Source: CAYQAJ01 sp964415245 (lineage in GTDB: Bacteria > Planctomycetota > Planctomycetia > Pirellulales > Pirellulaceae). From it: a DNA stretch of 27,067 nt. The notes beneath the pieces are model-generated. The model was not told where the DNA came from and made no database searches. It worked only from the letters and a program-made list of their open reading frames with translations. Position numbers and translations under genes: made by a program. The stretch is from NCBI GenBank assembly GCA_964415245.1, contig CAYQAJ010000036.1, positions 1 through 27,067 on the forward strand, in the 5' to 3' direction. The first letter of the stretch is position 1. Each line of letters begins with the position of its first letter. Shown here piece after piece: positions 6,449-14,366 of the stretch.

Positions 6449-9043
6449 TTACTCACTCGCCTTGTTGTTGCGCTGCGCTGCTTGGAGCTCTTTGATATCC
6501 GCGGGCGACAATTGTGGGCGGTCGATCTTGATTGTCAGCTTGTTCAGCTTGGCAGAGAGCGTAAACGGCGGTTGGTAATCTTCGTCGTTCACGCCCGTCA
6601 GCGTGTCGGAGCCGATGTCGAAGGCTTCGTCCCATTGCAAGATCATGGGCAGCGTCTTTTCCATCTTCTTGGTGGCCACCTCTTTGCCGTCGACTTTGAG
6701 AGTGCCGGCGCCCGATCGGCCCAGCCCGCTCATGTTGTTGAACGCCAGCGTGCCCACGCCGAGGCCGTCGTACTGGAATTCGAATTCGATCGTATGTTCG
6801 CCGGGCGTGAGCGCGTCGGGAGCTTCCCACTTGATGCGTTCCAGGTCGATCAGGTTCCACAGAAACACCGGCTTGCCCTTGAGCAGGTAGAAACCGTAGC
6901 CGGCGAATCGACCGCCGGAAGTCAGAATCATGCCCTCGGCGCCGCCTTCGGGAACGGTGATGTCGGCCGTGATCGTGTACGAGCTGTCGAGCAAGAACGG
7001 CGAATCGCCCTGCGGCAGCCCGGTCATGCGCCGCGTGTAAACGAACTCGGTGCGTCCGGCGGTAATGTTGGGTCGCGGCGCCACGATGCGCGCGGCGACC
7101 GAGGCATCCATCGGGAAGACCTGATACTTCTTCGCTTCCTCGATGAACATCGCCTTCAATTCCTTCACTTTGTCCGGGTGCTTGTCGGCGAGATTCTGCG
7201 ATTGGCTGAAGTCCTCGTCGAGGTTGTAAAGTTCGAGCACCTGGTTGTTGAGCGGATCGACGTTCGCGGGTCCGTAAGCCTCCCACGGCGCGCGATTGAC
7301 CTTGGTGCTGAGGAGCCAGCCTTCGTGGTACAGGGCCCACTGGCCGAACATCTCGAAGTACTGGGTCTTGTGCCGCGTCGGCGCCTTGGCGTTTTCGGCG
7401 TCGAACGTGTAGGCGAAGCTCGTGCCCTCCATCGGCGCCTGCTTGATGCCGTCGACGTACTCGGGCGCCGGAATGCCGGTGACCTCGAGGATCGTGGGCA
7501 CCACGTCGTTTACATGGCAGAACTGCTCGCGGAGGCCCCCCGCGTCCTTGATCCGCGCCGGCCAGGAGACGCACATTCCCTGCCGGATGCCGCCCAGCTT
7601 CGAGGCGTTTTGCTTGAACCACGTGAAGGGCGTATCGAAGGCCCACGACCAGCCCGCCGACATGTGGTTGTAGGTCTCTTCGGTGCCCCACACGTCGTAC
7701 CACTTCATCTGCACGTCGACGGGCACGCTCACGCCGTTGAAGAACGCCACTTCGTTGGGCGTGCCGAGCGGGCCGCCTTCGGCGCTGGTGCCGTTGTCGC
7801 CGTTGATGTAGATGATGAGCGTGTTTTCGAGCTTGCCGATGTCCTCGACGGCCTGAATTACGCGGCCGATTTCATGGTCGTTGTAGGCGGCGTAGGCGGC
7901 GAAAATCTCCACCTGCTTGATGTAGAGTTTTTTCTCCTCGGGCGTGCAGTCGTCCCAGTTCTTGAGGTGTTCCGTGGGCCAGGGCGACAGTTGGGTGCCT
8001 GTGGGAATCACGCCGAGACTTTTCTGGTTCTCGAAAATCCGCTGCTGAACCTTGTTCCAGCCGTCGTCGAACAGGTGCATGTCATGAATTCTGTCGACCC
8101 ACTCCTTGGTCGGATGGTGCGGCGCGTGCGTGGCGCCGGGCGCGTACTTGATGAAGAACGGTTTGCTGGGATCGATCTGGTCGATCCGGTGCATATAGTC
8201 GATGGCGTCGTCGGCCATTCCGGTGACCAGATTCCAGCCCGGCTTACCTTCGAAGGGATAGATTTGCGTCGTGTTGCGGAACAGGTTCGGCTGCCACTGG
8301 TTCGCGTCGCCGCCGACGAAGCCGTAGAAGTACTCGAAGCCCATGCCGGTGGGCCACTGGTCGAACGGGCCGACCTGGCTGGCGGTATACGTGGGCGTGT
8401 TGTGGTCCTTGCCGAACCACGCGGTGGCGTAGCCGTTGTCGAGCAAGATGCGGCCGATCGTGGCCTTCTCTTTCGGAATGATGCTGTTGTAGCCGGGAAA
8501 GCCGGTCGACTGCTCCGAGATCACGCCGAAACCGACCGAGTGGTGATTGCGCCCCGTGATGAGCGCGGCACGAGTGGGTGAGCACAGTGCGGTCGAATGA
8601 ATGTTGTTGTACCGCAGGCCGTTTTTGGCCACGCGGTCCATGGTCGGCGTGGGGATGACGCCGCCGAACGTGCTGGGCACGCCGAAGCCGGCGTCGTCGG
8701 TGATGATGAGCAGAATGTTCGGCGCTTGCTTAGGCGGCACGACGCGTGGGGCCCACCATGCTTTCGATTCGAGCGCGTCGTCCTTGATGACTCCACCGAA
8801 CTTGGGATCGGGCACCGGGAGCTGCTGGCCGCTGATCGTGGTCGTGGCGCTGGGGGAACCCAGCTCGCCGGTGACTTGCGGGGCGAAGTCCGAACCGTCC
8901 GACGACTTATCCTTTTGCGCGTCGCCTTGTTTCTGCTTCGGGCCGCCCTGGGTGGTCGAATTGCCCGTTGGCCCGCAGCCAGTCAGCAGGAACATGGCGA
9001 TGGCGGCCGCCATGAGGGCGTGCAAAGGCACTCGTTGCGACAT
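6449..9043 (-). CDS. Sulfatase 2, lipoprotein arylsulfatase with C-terminal beta extension
   Basis: Large Cys-type sulfatase of 864 residues. The ATG at 9043 was chosen because AAGGAG lies eight bases upstream and the result is a classical lipoprotein signal: hydrophobic core then LLTGC with lipid-acceptor Cys23. A polar low-complexity linker follows to about residue 75. The catalytic domain starts at NILLIITDD (Asp116/117); the formylglycine signature is CSPTR with Cys154, followed by ITGRNHH; GDNGTSAEGG supplies the metal-site Asp-Asn. After about residue 660 a separate beta-rich domain is seen (VYTRRMTG, then ITADITVPEGGAEGMIL and GEHTIEFEF), also present in sulfatase 3. It should act anchored to a membrane on the periplasmic or outer side. 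It lies 67 bp downstream of the DUF1254 gene, with which it shares leader and N-terminal segment. Substrate unknown. Confidence 0.93.
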   Translation of the reverse strand: MSQRVPLHALMAAAIAMFLLTGCGPTGNSTTQGGPKQKQGDAQKDKSSDGSDFAPQVTGELGSPSATTTISGQQLPVPDPKFGGVIKDDALESKAWWAPRVVPPKQAPNILLIITDDAGFGVPSTFGGVIPTPTMDRVAKNGLRYNNIHSTALCSPTRAALITGRNHHSVGFGVISEQSTGFPGYNSIIPKEKATIGRILLDNGYATAWFGKDHNTPTYTASQVGPFDQWPTGMGFEYFYGFVGGDANQWQPNLFRNTTQIYPFEGKPGWNLVTGMADDAIDYMHRIDQIDPSKPFFIKYAPGATHAPHHPTKEWVDRIHDMHLFDDGWNKVQQRIFENQKSLGVIPTGTQLSPWPTEHLKNWDDCTPEEKKLYIKQVEIFAAYAAYNDHEIGRVIQAVEDIGKLENTLIIYINGDNGTSAEGGPLGTPNEVAFFNGVSVPVDVQMKWYDVWGTEETYNHMSAGWSWAFDTPFTWFKQNASKLGGIRQGMCVSWPARIKDAGGLREQFCHVNDVVPTILEVTGIPAPEYVDGIKQAPMEGTSFAYTFDAENAKAPTRHKTQYFEMFGQWALYHEGWLLSTKVNRAPWEAYGPANVDPLNNQVLELYNLDEDFSQSQNLADKHPDKVKELKAMFIEEAKKYQVFPMDASVAARIVAPRPNITAGRTEFVYTRRMTGLPQGDSPFLLDSSYTITADITVPEGGAEGMILTSGGRFAGYGFYLLKGKPVFLWNLIDLERIKWEAPDALTPGEHTIEFEFQYDGLGVGTLAFNNMSGLGRSGAGTLKVDGKEVATKKMEKTLPMILQWDEAFDIGSDTLTGVNDEDYQPPFTLSAKLNKLTIKIDRPQLSPADIKELQAAQRNNKASE

Positions 9044-9110
9044 GGGGATAGCTCCTTGCAATGGTTAGGGCGCTGCTGCGGCAAACGCCGGAATGCTACT
9101 CTTTGAACAG

Positions 9111-10622
9111 CTATTCATTCACGCGGACAACGGCCGGCGGTTTCCAATCGCCCTGGAGCGCTTCTTCCTTGGGCCAGTAGAGCCGCATCACCACGTAGAT
9201 CGGGCCCTTGGGCGCCGGCAACCAATTCGATTCCTTGTCCTCACCCGGCGACTCGTGTTGCAGGTACAACGTGATCGAGCCGTCTTCGTTGGTTTTCAAA
9301 TCCGGCAGCATCGGAGAATTAATGAGGTAGCGGTTGAGCGGGTTCTCGACCAGTAGCTGCGTCTTGCCGTCGTACATCGTCACCGACCAGAACGCGTTGA
9401 CGGGCGGCAGCTCGCCCTTGGGAAATGTGAGCGTGTAGCGGTTGGTCGTGCAGTCGGGTTTGTTGCCTTCGCTGTCGGTAGCGAGCAGGGGATAGAGCGC
9501 TTCGACGGCGTCGTTGCCGTAAATGCCAGCCATGGCGGCGGCGGCGCGCATCGTCCAATCGCCTTTGTACATGCTGCGGTCGCCGAAGCCACCGGTGGCG
9601 ACGCGCCAACCATTCTCATCAATGCCGAGCGTGGCGACCATCGCCTTGATTGTGTCCCGGCCGCGCTTCATGGCCTCGGCGACCGCCTCTTTCTGCTGCG
9701 TCGTCAGCTTCGATGCGTCATAGGGCTTTCCAGCCTCGATTCCGATGGAAGCCAAGCGCTCACGGAGTGGCTTCTCGACCGCTGCCGGTCCCTCGGCCGG
9801 GCAAAACTGAAGGACAAATGCCAGATAGGCGAACGGATCCTTTTCCGCAAGCTCCTTGTCGATCTTCGGCCACTCGATCTCCGGGGCGGCGGGTGGCGCA
9901 GGTTCGTTGAGGAATGCGGAAAGGGTTTGGCCCTTGTAGCCGGACTGGATTTTCTTCACGTTGTCGATGTCGGCCGCATCGAAGAGCTGCGTGCGAATTA
10001 CCGCAAAGGAAAAGTCGGTCTCGCACTGGAACATCTTGGCGATTCCTTCGGGCTTCTCGCCCTTCCAACCGGGTCCGGCGATCATATAGCTGGCCGCTTC
10101 GTTACCCGTCGTGCGGTTGCCCATGTACCCATAGTTGAAGGTGTACATGTCGACGAGCTGCACCGAAAAGTAGCGATCCTTCTCGATGTCCGGCACGCTT
10201 ACCACGTACGGCTCGGCCCGCAAGTCCATGCAGACGAACGAGTAGGGAGTGTCGCTGTTGGGCGTGACGATGGTCGTATCCTCGGGCGTGTACACGCGCG
10301 CCGTGTTGTAGAGCACGTTGATGGGGGCCTTGTACGCGGGCGAGGACTCGTCGATGAAGTACTCGTAGAGCGTTCCGTAATTCATGACCAGCGGGAATCC
10401 ATAGATGAATGCTTCCTCGGCGATGGCTTTCGTGTCGGCGGTTGTACTTTCGCCGCCGCCCGACGATTTCTCCTTTTGCTTGTTTCCCTGGCCCTGTTTG
10501 TTTCCTCCGCTTGGTTTGTTCCCTCCTTGGGTTGTCGTATTTCCCTTGGGCCCACAACTTGCCAGCAGAATAATGGCGACGGCAGCGGCAAACGCCGCGC
10601 AAGAAAACACTCGTTGTGACAT
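9111..10622 (-). CDS. DUF1254/DUF1214 lipoprotein
   Basis: Protein of 503 residues with a lipoprotein signal (LLASC, Cys23) and a Gly/Lys/Gln-rich linker to about residue 60. The DUF1254 domain begins at AFIYGFPLVMNYGTLYEY, with conserved VTPNSDTPYS (119-128) and the DMYTFNYGYMGNRTTG region. The C-terminal DUF1214 domain contains FWSVTMYDGKTQLLVENPLNRYLINSP, a typical family stretch. The biochemical activity of this widespread two-domain family is not established. The ATG at 10622 was preferred over 10691 because GGAAGGAA precedes it and it gives the lipoprotein signal. It sits between the SpoIIAA-like gene (84 bp) and sulfatase 2 (67 bp), all one strand. Its first ~55 residues match the start of sulfatase 2, although the rest is unrelated. 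Confidence 0.92.
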   Translation of the reverse strand: MSQRVFSCAAFAAAVAIILLASCGPKGNTTTQGGNKPSGGNKQGQGNKQKEKSSGGGESTTADTKAIAEEAFIYGFPLVMNYGTLYEYFIDESSPAYKAPINVLYNTARVYTPEDTTIVTPNSDTPYSFVCMDLRAEPYVVSVPDIEKDRYFSVQLVDMYTFNYGYMGNRTTGNEAASYMIAGPGWKGEKPEGIAKMFQCETDFSFAVIRTQLFDAADIDNVKKIQSGYKGQTLSAFLNEPAPPAAPEIEWPKIDKELAEKDPFAYLAFVLQFCPAEGPAAVEKPLRERLASIGIEAGKPYDASKLTTQQKEAVAEAMKRGRDTIKAMVATLGIDENGWRVATGGFGDRSMYKGDWTMRAAAAMAGIYGNDAVEALYPLLATDSEGNKPDCTTNRYTLTFPKGELPPVNAFWSVTMYDGKTQLLVENPLNRYLINSPMLPDLKTNEDGSITLYLQHESPGEDKESNWLPAPKGPIYVVMRLYWPKEEALQGDWKPPAVVRVNE

Positions 10623-10696
10623 GGGTTGAATTCCTTCCAATGGTAATGGCGCTGCCCAGCGCCGCGCGATAAGGGGGAAGTGAAGAGACACAAACC

Positions 10697-10717
10697 GGCG
10701 CGAGGTTCAAGCCTCGC
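10697..10717. repeat. REP-like palindrome overlapping the end of the SpoIIAA-like gene
   Basis: GCGAGG-TTCAAG-CCTCGC is a perfect six-pair hairpin within GGCGCGAGGTTCAAGCCTCGC. The same 21-mer, with a single change, occurs at 23421-23441 in intergenic DNA. On the minus strand the palindrome encodes the last residues and the TGA stop of the SpoIIAA-like protein. Confidence 0.55.
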
Positions 10718-11069
10718 GGACCCAATTGCGCGCGTCTTCGATCCGCTCGTGATCGAAGTACTGAATTTTGGCCATGGTGAAGGGCTTGCAGAAAGCTGCC
10801 ATGCCCTTTTCCCATTTCGTTTCGCCGACGATCGCCAGCCGTTCGATATCTTTCCAGTGCTTGAGGTCGAACTTGGCGTCTTCCCAGAGGGCGCCGGCCG
10901 TCCAGCCGTGAAAGTCCGTCATCACGAACAGGATGCGAAGTTTCCCAAACTCCTTGATCTGCGCCTCGATGGCCGGGACGAACTCTTGATAGAACTCCTT
11001 GGTCAGCTTGCCGCTGGCGTGCACCTCGACGGTGCCATTTTCCGCAACGAGCTGGAGTGCATTGCTCAT
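10707..11069 (-). CDS. SpoIIAA-like (STAS-fold) protein
   Basis: Small soluble protein of 120 residues matching the SpoIIAA-like family. These STAS-fold proteins resemble anti-sigma-factor antagonists but usually lack the phosphorylated Ser of true SpoIIAA. Sequence features are GKLTKEFYQEFVPAIEAQI, the strand FGKLRILFVMTDFHGWT, the FDLKHWKDIERLAIVGE region, and a late YFDHERIEDARNWV helix. No signal peptide, so cytoplasmic. The ATG at 11069 has AGGAGGAA just upstream, overriding a longer frame starting at 11150. Genes of this family are frequently found beside membrane or stress genes, but no direct function can be read here. It lies between glycine-rich protein A and the DUF1254 lipoprotein. 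Confidence 0.85.
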   Translation of the reverse strand: MSNALQLVAENGTVEVHASGKLTKEFYQEFVPAIEAQIKEFGKLRILFVMTDFHGWTAGALWEDAKFDLKHWKDIERLAIVGETKWEKGMAAFCKPFTMAKIQYFDHERIEDARNWVREA

Positions 11070-11156
11070 GCCGTTCCTCCTGGTGCTGATGTTCGTAAGG
11101 CGGGACGTACGTGTCCCGCTCCCTGAACGAAATCGAGTGAGCCTGGCCAAACAGCC

Positions 11157-12671
11157 TTACTGAGTCGCTTGACTCGACTGCCCGCTTTGTTGGTCGTTCT
11201 GTGATAGCCGCACGAGCAACCACTGCTCGGTGCGGTCGGCGCCGAAGTGGAGCAGGCACGGGGCTTCGTCCTTGGTCAGGTTGTACAGCCCCGTTTCGAC
11301 GACGTTGGTCGTATTGTCGCCGACCGTGAACGCCACGCGCTGCGTCTGCTTGTCGACCGATCCTTGCACAGTCTGAGTCGTGTTCGTGACCGTGTCGGTG
11401 TAGTTGCCGCGGATGACTCCCCCCTTATTGACCGCGAGCTGGATTGTCACGTCTGACTTCGACTGGTCGGTCTTGGTCAAGGCGAAAACGCCAAGCGGCA
11501 TCCAGTCGGCGTCGGACGACGCGTCGGCCTGGGCGCCGGTGGTGGCGAGTTGCGATGCCTGGTCGTAGTACTGCTGGGACGTGCCGACGTCCTGGCCGTT
11601 CACGCACACGTCGTTGTTCTGGTAAGTGACGTTATTGCCGTAGTCGTAATACACCGGCGTACTCGGGTAATAACTCATCCAGGAGCCGACGGAATTCCAG
11701 GTGGCCGCATGCCACGCGGCGCCGCTCGCCCAACCGGCAGCGTGCCAAGCGCTGGGATGAGCGGTGTACCAACCCGCGCCGTAAGCGCCCCAGTGGTTGT
11801 AGTTGCCGCGAACCGCCGTGGCTGTGCCATAGCGGGTCGAGGCCGAAACCTGATTGAAGCCCGTGGCATAGCGATTCGATCCGGCCGCATAGCCGGCGGC
11901 CGCACCCTGAGCGCCGGAGTATTGCGGCCCATTGCGATTGGCAACCGCCGCTCCCGCTGCTGCGCCTTGAGCGCCCGAGTATTGCGGCGAGTTGCGGTTG
12001 GAAGCCGCGGCTCCCGCCGCTGCACCTTGAGCGCCCGAGTATTGCGGTGCGTTGTGATTGGCCGCGGCCGCGCCCTGGGCCCCCGAGTATTGCGGTGAGT
12101 TGCGATTGGCTGCGGCCGCGCCCTGGGCCCCGGTCATGTTGCCGGCTCCGGGGGTACCCAGATTGTGCATCCCTTCATCCGAAGGCAGCCCGAGAAAGTT
12201 ATTGAGCTGACCGCGATTCGGGGCAGCGGCGGCACCGCCGCCAAAGGGGCTGGCTCCCTGGCCGCCACGGTCGAATGCACCGCCGCCCTGACCACCACCC
12301 AATGCACCGCCACCGAATCCGCCGCCGGACTGACCGCCTCGGTCGAGCCCGCCACCGCCGAAACCGCCTGCCCCCTGACCGCCGCGATCGAATCCACCGC
12401 CTCCACTGAGTCCTCCGCCACCAAGACCGCCACTGGCCTGCCCGCCACGGTCGAATGAACCGCCGCCACCGAAACCTCCTCCGCCACCGCCGCGAGCTCC
12501 ACCGCTAAACCCGCCACCGCCGCGAGCGCCGCCACCCATGCCTCCACCACCACCAAAGCCACCGGCGTGGGCGCCTCCCGCTCCTCCGAAGCCGCGGGAC
12601 AACGCGTGTGTGGCGGGGGCAAGGGCCATGAGTGAAGCAGCCGTCAACATCAAAAAGAGTCGAACCTTCAT
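11157..12671 (-). CDS. Secreted glycine-rich repeat protein A
   Basis: Protein of 504 residues, unnamed family. A signal peptide (1-24) is followed by a Gly-rich region with FDRGGQ-type repeats (about 27-146), a conserved NRGQLNNFLGLPSDEGMHNL block (152-171), a QYSGAQGAAA repeat array (181-261), and an aromatic segment with many Trp/Tyr (about 290-336). The motif VYYDYGNNVTY (340-350) and a C-terminal beta-rich domain (about 388-490) complete it. The last ~220 residues are very similar to those of the adjacent glycine-rich protein B, so the two are tandem duplicates. AAGGAG lies upstream of the ATG at 12671. Likely an exported structural or surface protein; this is inference from composition and signal peptide. 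Confidence 0.85.
   Translation of the reverse strand: MKVRLFLMLTAASLMALAPATHALSRGFGGAGGAHAGGFGGGGGMGGGARGGGGFSGGARGGGGGGFGGGGSFDRGGQASGGLGGGGLSGGGGFDRGGQGAGGFGGGGLDRGGQSGGGFGGGALGGGQGGGAFDRGGQGASPFGGGAAAAPNRGQLNNFLGLPSDEGMHNLGTPGAGNMTGAQGAAAANRNSPQYSGAQGAAAANHNAPQYSGAQGAAAGAAASNRNSPQYSGAQGAAAGAAVANRNGPQYSGAQGAAAGYAAGSNRYATGFNQVSASTRYGTATAVRGNYNHWGAYGAGWYTAHPSAWHAAGWASGAAWHAATWNSVGSWMSYYPSTPVYYDYGNNVTYQNNDVCVNGQDVGTSQQYYDQASQLATTGAQADASSDADWMPLGVFALTKTDQSKSDVTIQLAVNKGGVIRGNYTDTVTNTTQTVQGSVDKQTQRVAFTVGDNTTNVVETGLYNLTKDEAPCLLHFGADRTEQWLLVRLSQNDQQSGQSSQATQ
11889..12131. repeat. Coding tandem repeat in glycine-rich protein A
   Basis: Imperfect in-frame repeat with unit NRNSPQYSGAQGAAA plus a variable AN/GAA spacer, about 15-20 residues (45-60 bp) per unit. 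There are four full QYSGAQGAAA units plus one leading GAQGAAA partial unit. It is absent from the paralogue immediately upstream, so it expanded after the duplication. Confidence 0.8.
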
Positions 12672-12776
12672 CGCGACACTCCTTCGTTAGTACGTCGGGT
12701 ATTCAGTTACCAATGGCGTCGCGAGTTCCGGCCAACTCACCGCGGCGCATCCGCACCAAGTTTCGTATCTTCTTGA

Positions 12777-14294
12777 CTATTGACTCGCCCCGCTCGTCGA
12801 CGAATCCGGCTGCTTCAGCCGCACGAGCAGCCATTGCTCCGTGCGGTCGGCGCCGAAGTGGATCAGGCACGGGGCCTCGTCCTTGGTCAGGTTGTACAGC
12901 CCGGTCTCGACCACGTTGGTCGTATCGCCGCCGACGGTAAACGCCACCCGCTGCGTCTGTTTGTCGACCGAGCCTTGCACAACCTGCGTCTTGTTCGTCA
13001 CCGTGTCGGTGTAATTGCCCCGGATCACGCCCTGCTTATTCACGGCAAGCTGAATCGTCACATCCGACTTCGACTGGTCGGGTTTGGTCAACGCGAATAC
13101 GCCCAGCGGCATCCAGTCGCCATCGGCGGGCGCTTCGGCCTGAGACCCAGTGGTGGCCAATTGCTCGGCCTGGTCGTAGTACTGCTGCGAGGTGCCGACA
13201 TCCTGGCCATTCACGTACACACTGTTGTCCTGGTAAGTGACGTTGTTGCCGTAGTCGTAATACACCGGCGTGGTCGGGTAGTAGCTCATCCACGCCCCGA
13301 CGGAATTCCAGGTGGCTGCTCGCCACGCATAGCCGCTTGCCCAGCCGGCCGCGTACCAGGCACCGGGATGATTGGTATACCAACCTCGGCCGTACACGCC
13401 CCAATGGTCGTAGTTGCCACGGACGCCGGCCGCCGTCGCGTAACGACCCGAGGGCGAAACGGCGGCGAATCCGGCAGCGTAGCCACCGGGCCCGGCGGCG
13501 ACTCCGCGAGCCGCGGCGCCGCCATTGGGGCCGCGCACCGCTCCGCCGGCAGCCACGCGACCGCCCGGTCCGGCGACAACGCCCTGCGCCGCGCCCCCAC
13601 CCCCGGCGCCAACGACGCCTCGACCCGCGGCCACGCCGCCGTTGGGTCCGACGGCAGCGCCACGATAGGCCGTGTTGCCCTGCGGACCCGTCACGCTTCC
13701 ACCAGCGGCGTACCCGCCTCGCGGGCCTTCGACCGCGCCGCGATTGACGTCGAAGTTGCTACCGGCCTGGCCGCCGAGGTTGTGCATTCCCTCGTCGGAT
13801 GGCAGCCCAAGAAAGCTATTGAGCTGTCCGCGGCTGGGCGTTGAGAACCGATCGCCCGCGCCGCCAAAAGAACCCGCTCCGCGATCTCCGAGACCTCCTC
13901 CGCCGAGCCCACCACGATCGAGACCTCCGCCTCCGAGTCCGCCCAGGCCCTGACCGCCACGATTGAGACCCCCGCCGCCAATTCCACCGAGGCTCTGTCC
14001 ACCGCGATTGAGCCCGCCGCCTCCGAGTCCCCCCAGGCTCTGGCCGCCGCGATTAAGACCACCGCCTCCGAGTCCGCCCAAGCTCTGGCCGCCGCGAAAG
14101 CCACCGCCACCCATACCTCCGCCGAGGCCGCCACCGCCAATACTTCGACCGCCGCCACCGCCAATACTTCGTCCACCGCCCCCGCCGCCAAAACTTCGGC
14201 CGCCGCCGCCGCCAAAGCCCCGGCCCCAGCTCTCGCTAAGCGGCCACGCTAACAAGAGTCCCACAACCAGCGCGAAGGTGATGCAACGTTTCAT
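12777..14294 (-). CDS. Secreted glycine-rich repeat protein B
   Basis: Protein of 505 residues, paralogue of protein A. A signal peptide (about 1-23) precedes a Gly-rich region (24-150) with 15-residue repeats of the type GGLGGGGLNRGGQSL. Next are the shared SRGQLNSFLGLPSDEGMHNL block (154-173), a GPNGG/GPGG-rich low-complexity region with Ala, Gly and Arg (about 185-280), the aromatic segment NYDHWGVYGRGWYTNHPGAW, and VYYDYGNNVTY (344-354). The conserved C-terminal beta-rich domain spans about 393-495. The start at 14294 has AAGGAGG upstream, preferred over an in-frame ATG at 14336. It follows a SnoaL-like gene by 72 bp and precedes protein A by 105 bp. Function unknown; probably exported and surface-associated. 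Confidence 0.85.
   Translation of the reverse strand: MKRCITFALVVGLLLAWPLSESWGRGFGGGGGRSFGGGGGGRSIGGGGGRSIGGGGLGGGMGGGGFRGGQSLGGLGGGGLNRGGQSLGGLGGGGLNRGGQSLGGIGGGGLNRGGQGLGGLGGGGLDRGGLGGGGLGDRGAGSFGGAGDRFSTPSRGQLNSFLGLPSDEGMHNLGGQAGSNFDVNRGAVEGPRGGYAAGGSVTGPQGNTAYRGAAVGPNGGVAAGRGVVGAGGGGAAQGVVAGPGGRVAAGGAVRGPNGGAAARGVAAGPGGYAAGFAAVSPSGRYATAAGVRGNYDHWGVYGRGWYTNHPGAWYAAGWASGYAWRAATWNSVGAWMSYYPTTPVYYDYGNNVTYQDNSVYVNGQDVGTSQQYYDQAEQLATTGSQAEAPADGDWMPLGVFALTKPDQSKSDVTIQLAVNKQGVIRGNYTDTVTNKTQVVQGSVDKQTQRVAFTVGGDTTNVVETGLYNLTKDEAPCLIHFGADRTEQWLLVRLKQPDSSTSGASQ
13911..14087. repeat. Coding 45-bp tandem repeats in glycine-rich protein B
   Basis: Four units of a 15-residue repeat (GGLGGGGLNRGGQSL with small variations), period 45 bp, in frame. 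The proline-rich open frames visible on the opposite strand here are by-products of this composition. Confidence 0.8.
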
Positions 14295-14366
14295 CGCCCG
14301 TGCCTCCTTATCGAATTCTCTCTGTGTTGGTTTCATGACAGTCGGGTAGTGCGCTGGCGCACTGCG

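Noticed and set aside
6482..8581. A 699-codon open frame on the plus strand opposite sulfatase 2
   Set aside because: It is a by-product of high-GC codon bias: rich in Arg, Val, His and Leu, no recognisable motif, no ribosome-binding site, and entirely antisense to a sulfatase with clear catalytic motifs.
13963..14349. Proline-rich plus-strand open frame opposite glycine-rich protein B (a similar one lies at 25069-25449)
   Set aside because: Gly codons read on the opposite strand become Pro codons; the proline-rich products only mirror the glycine repeats and lack ribosome-binding sites.
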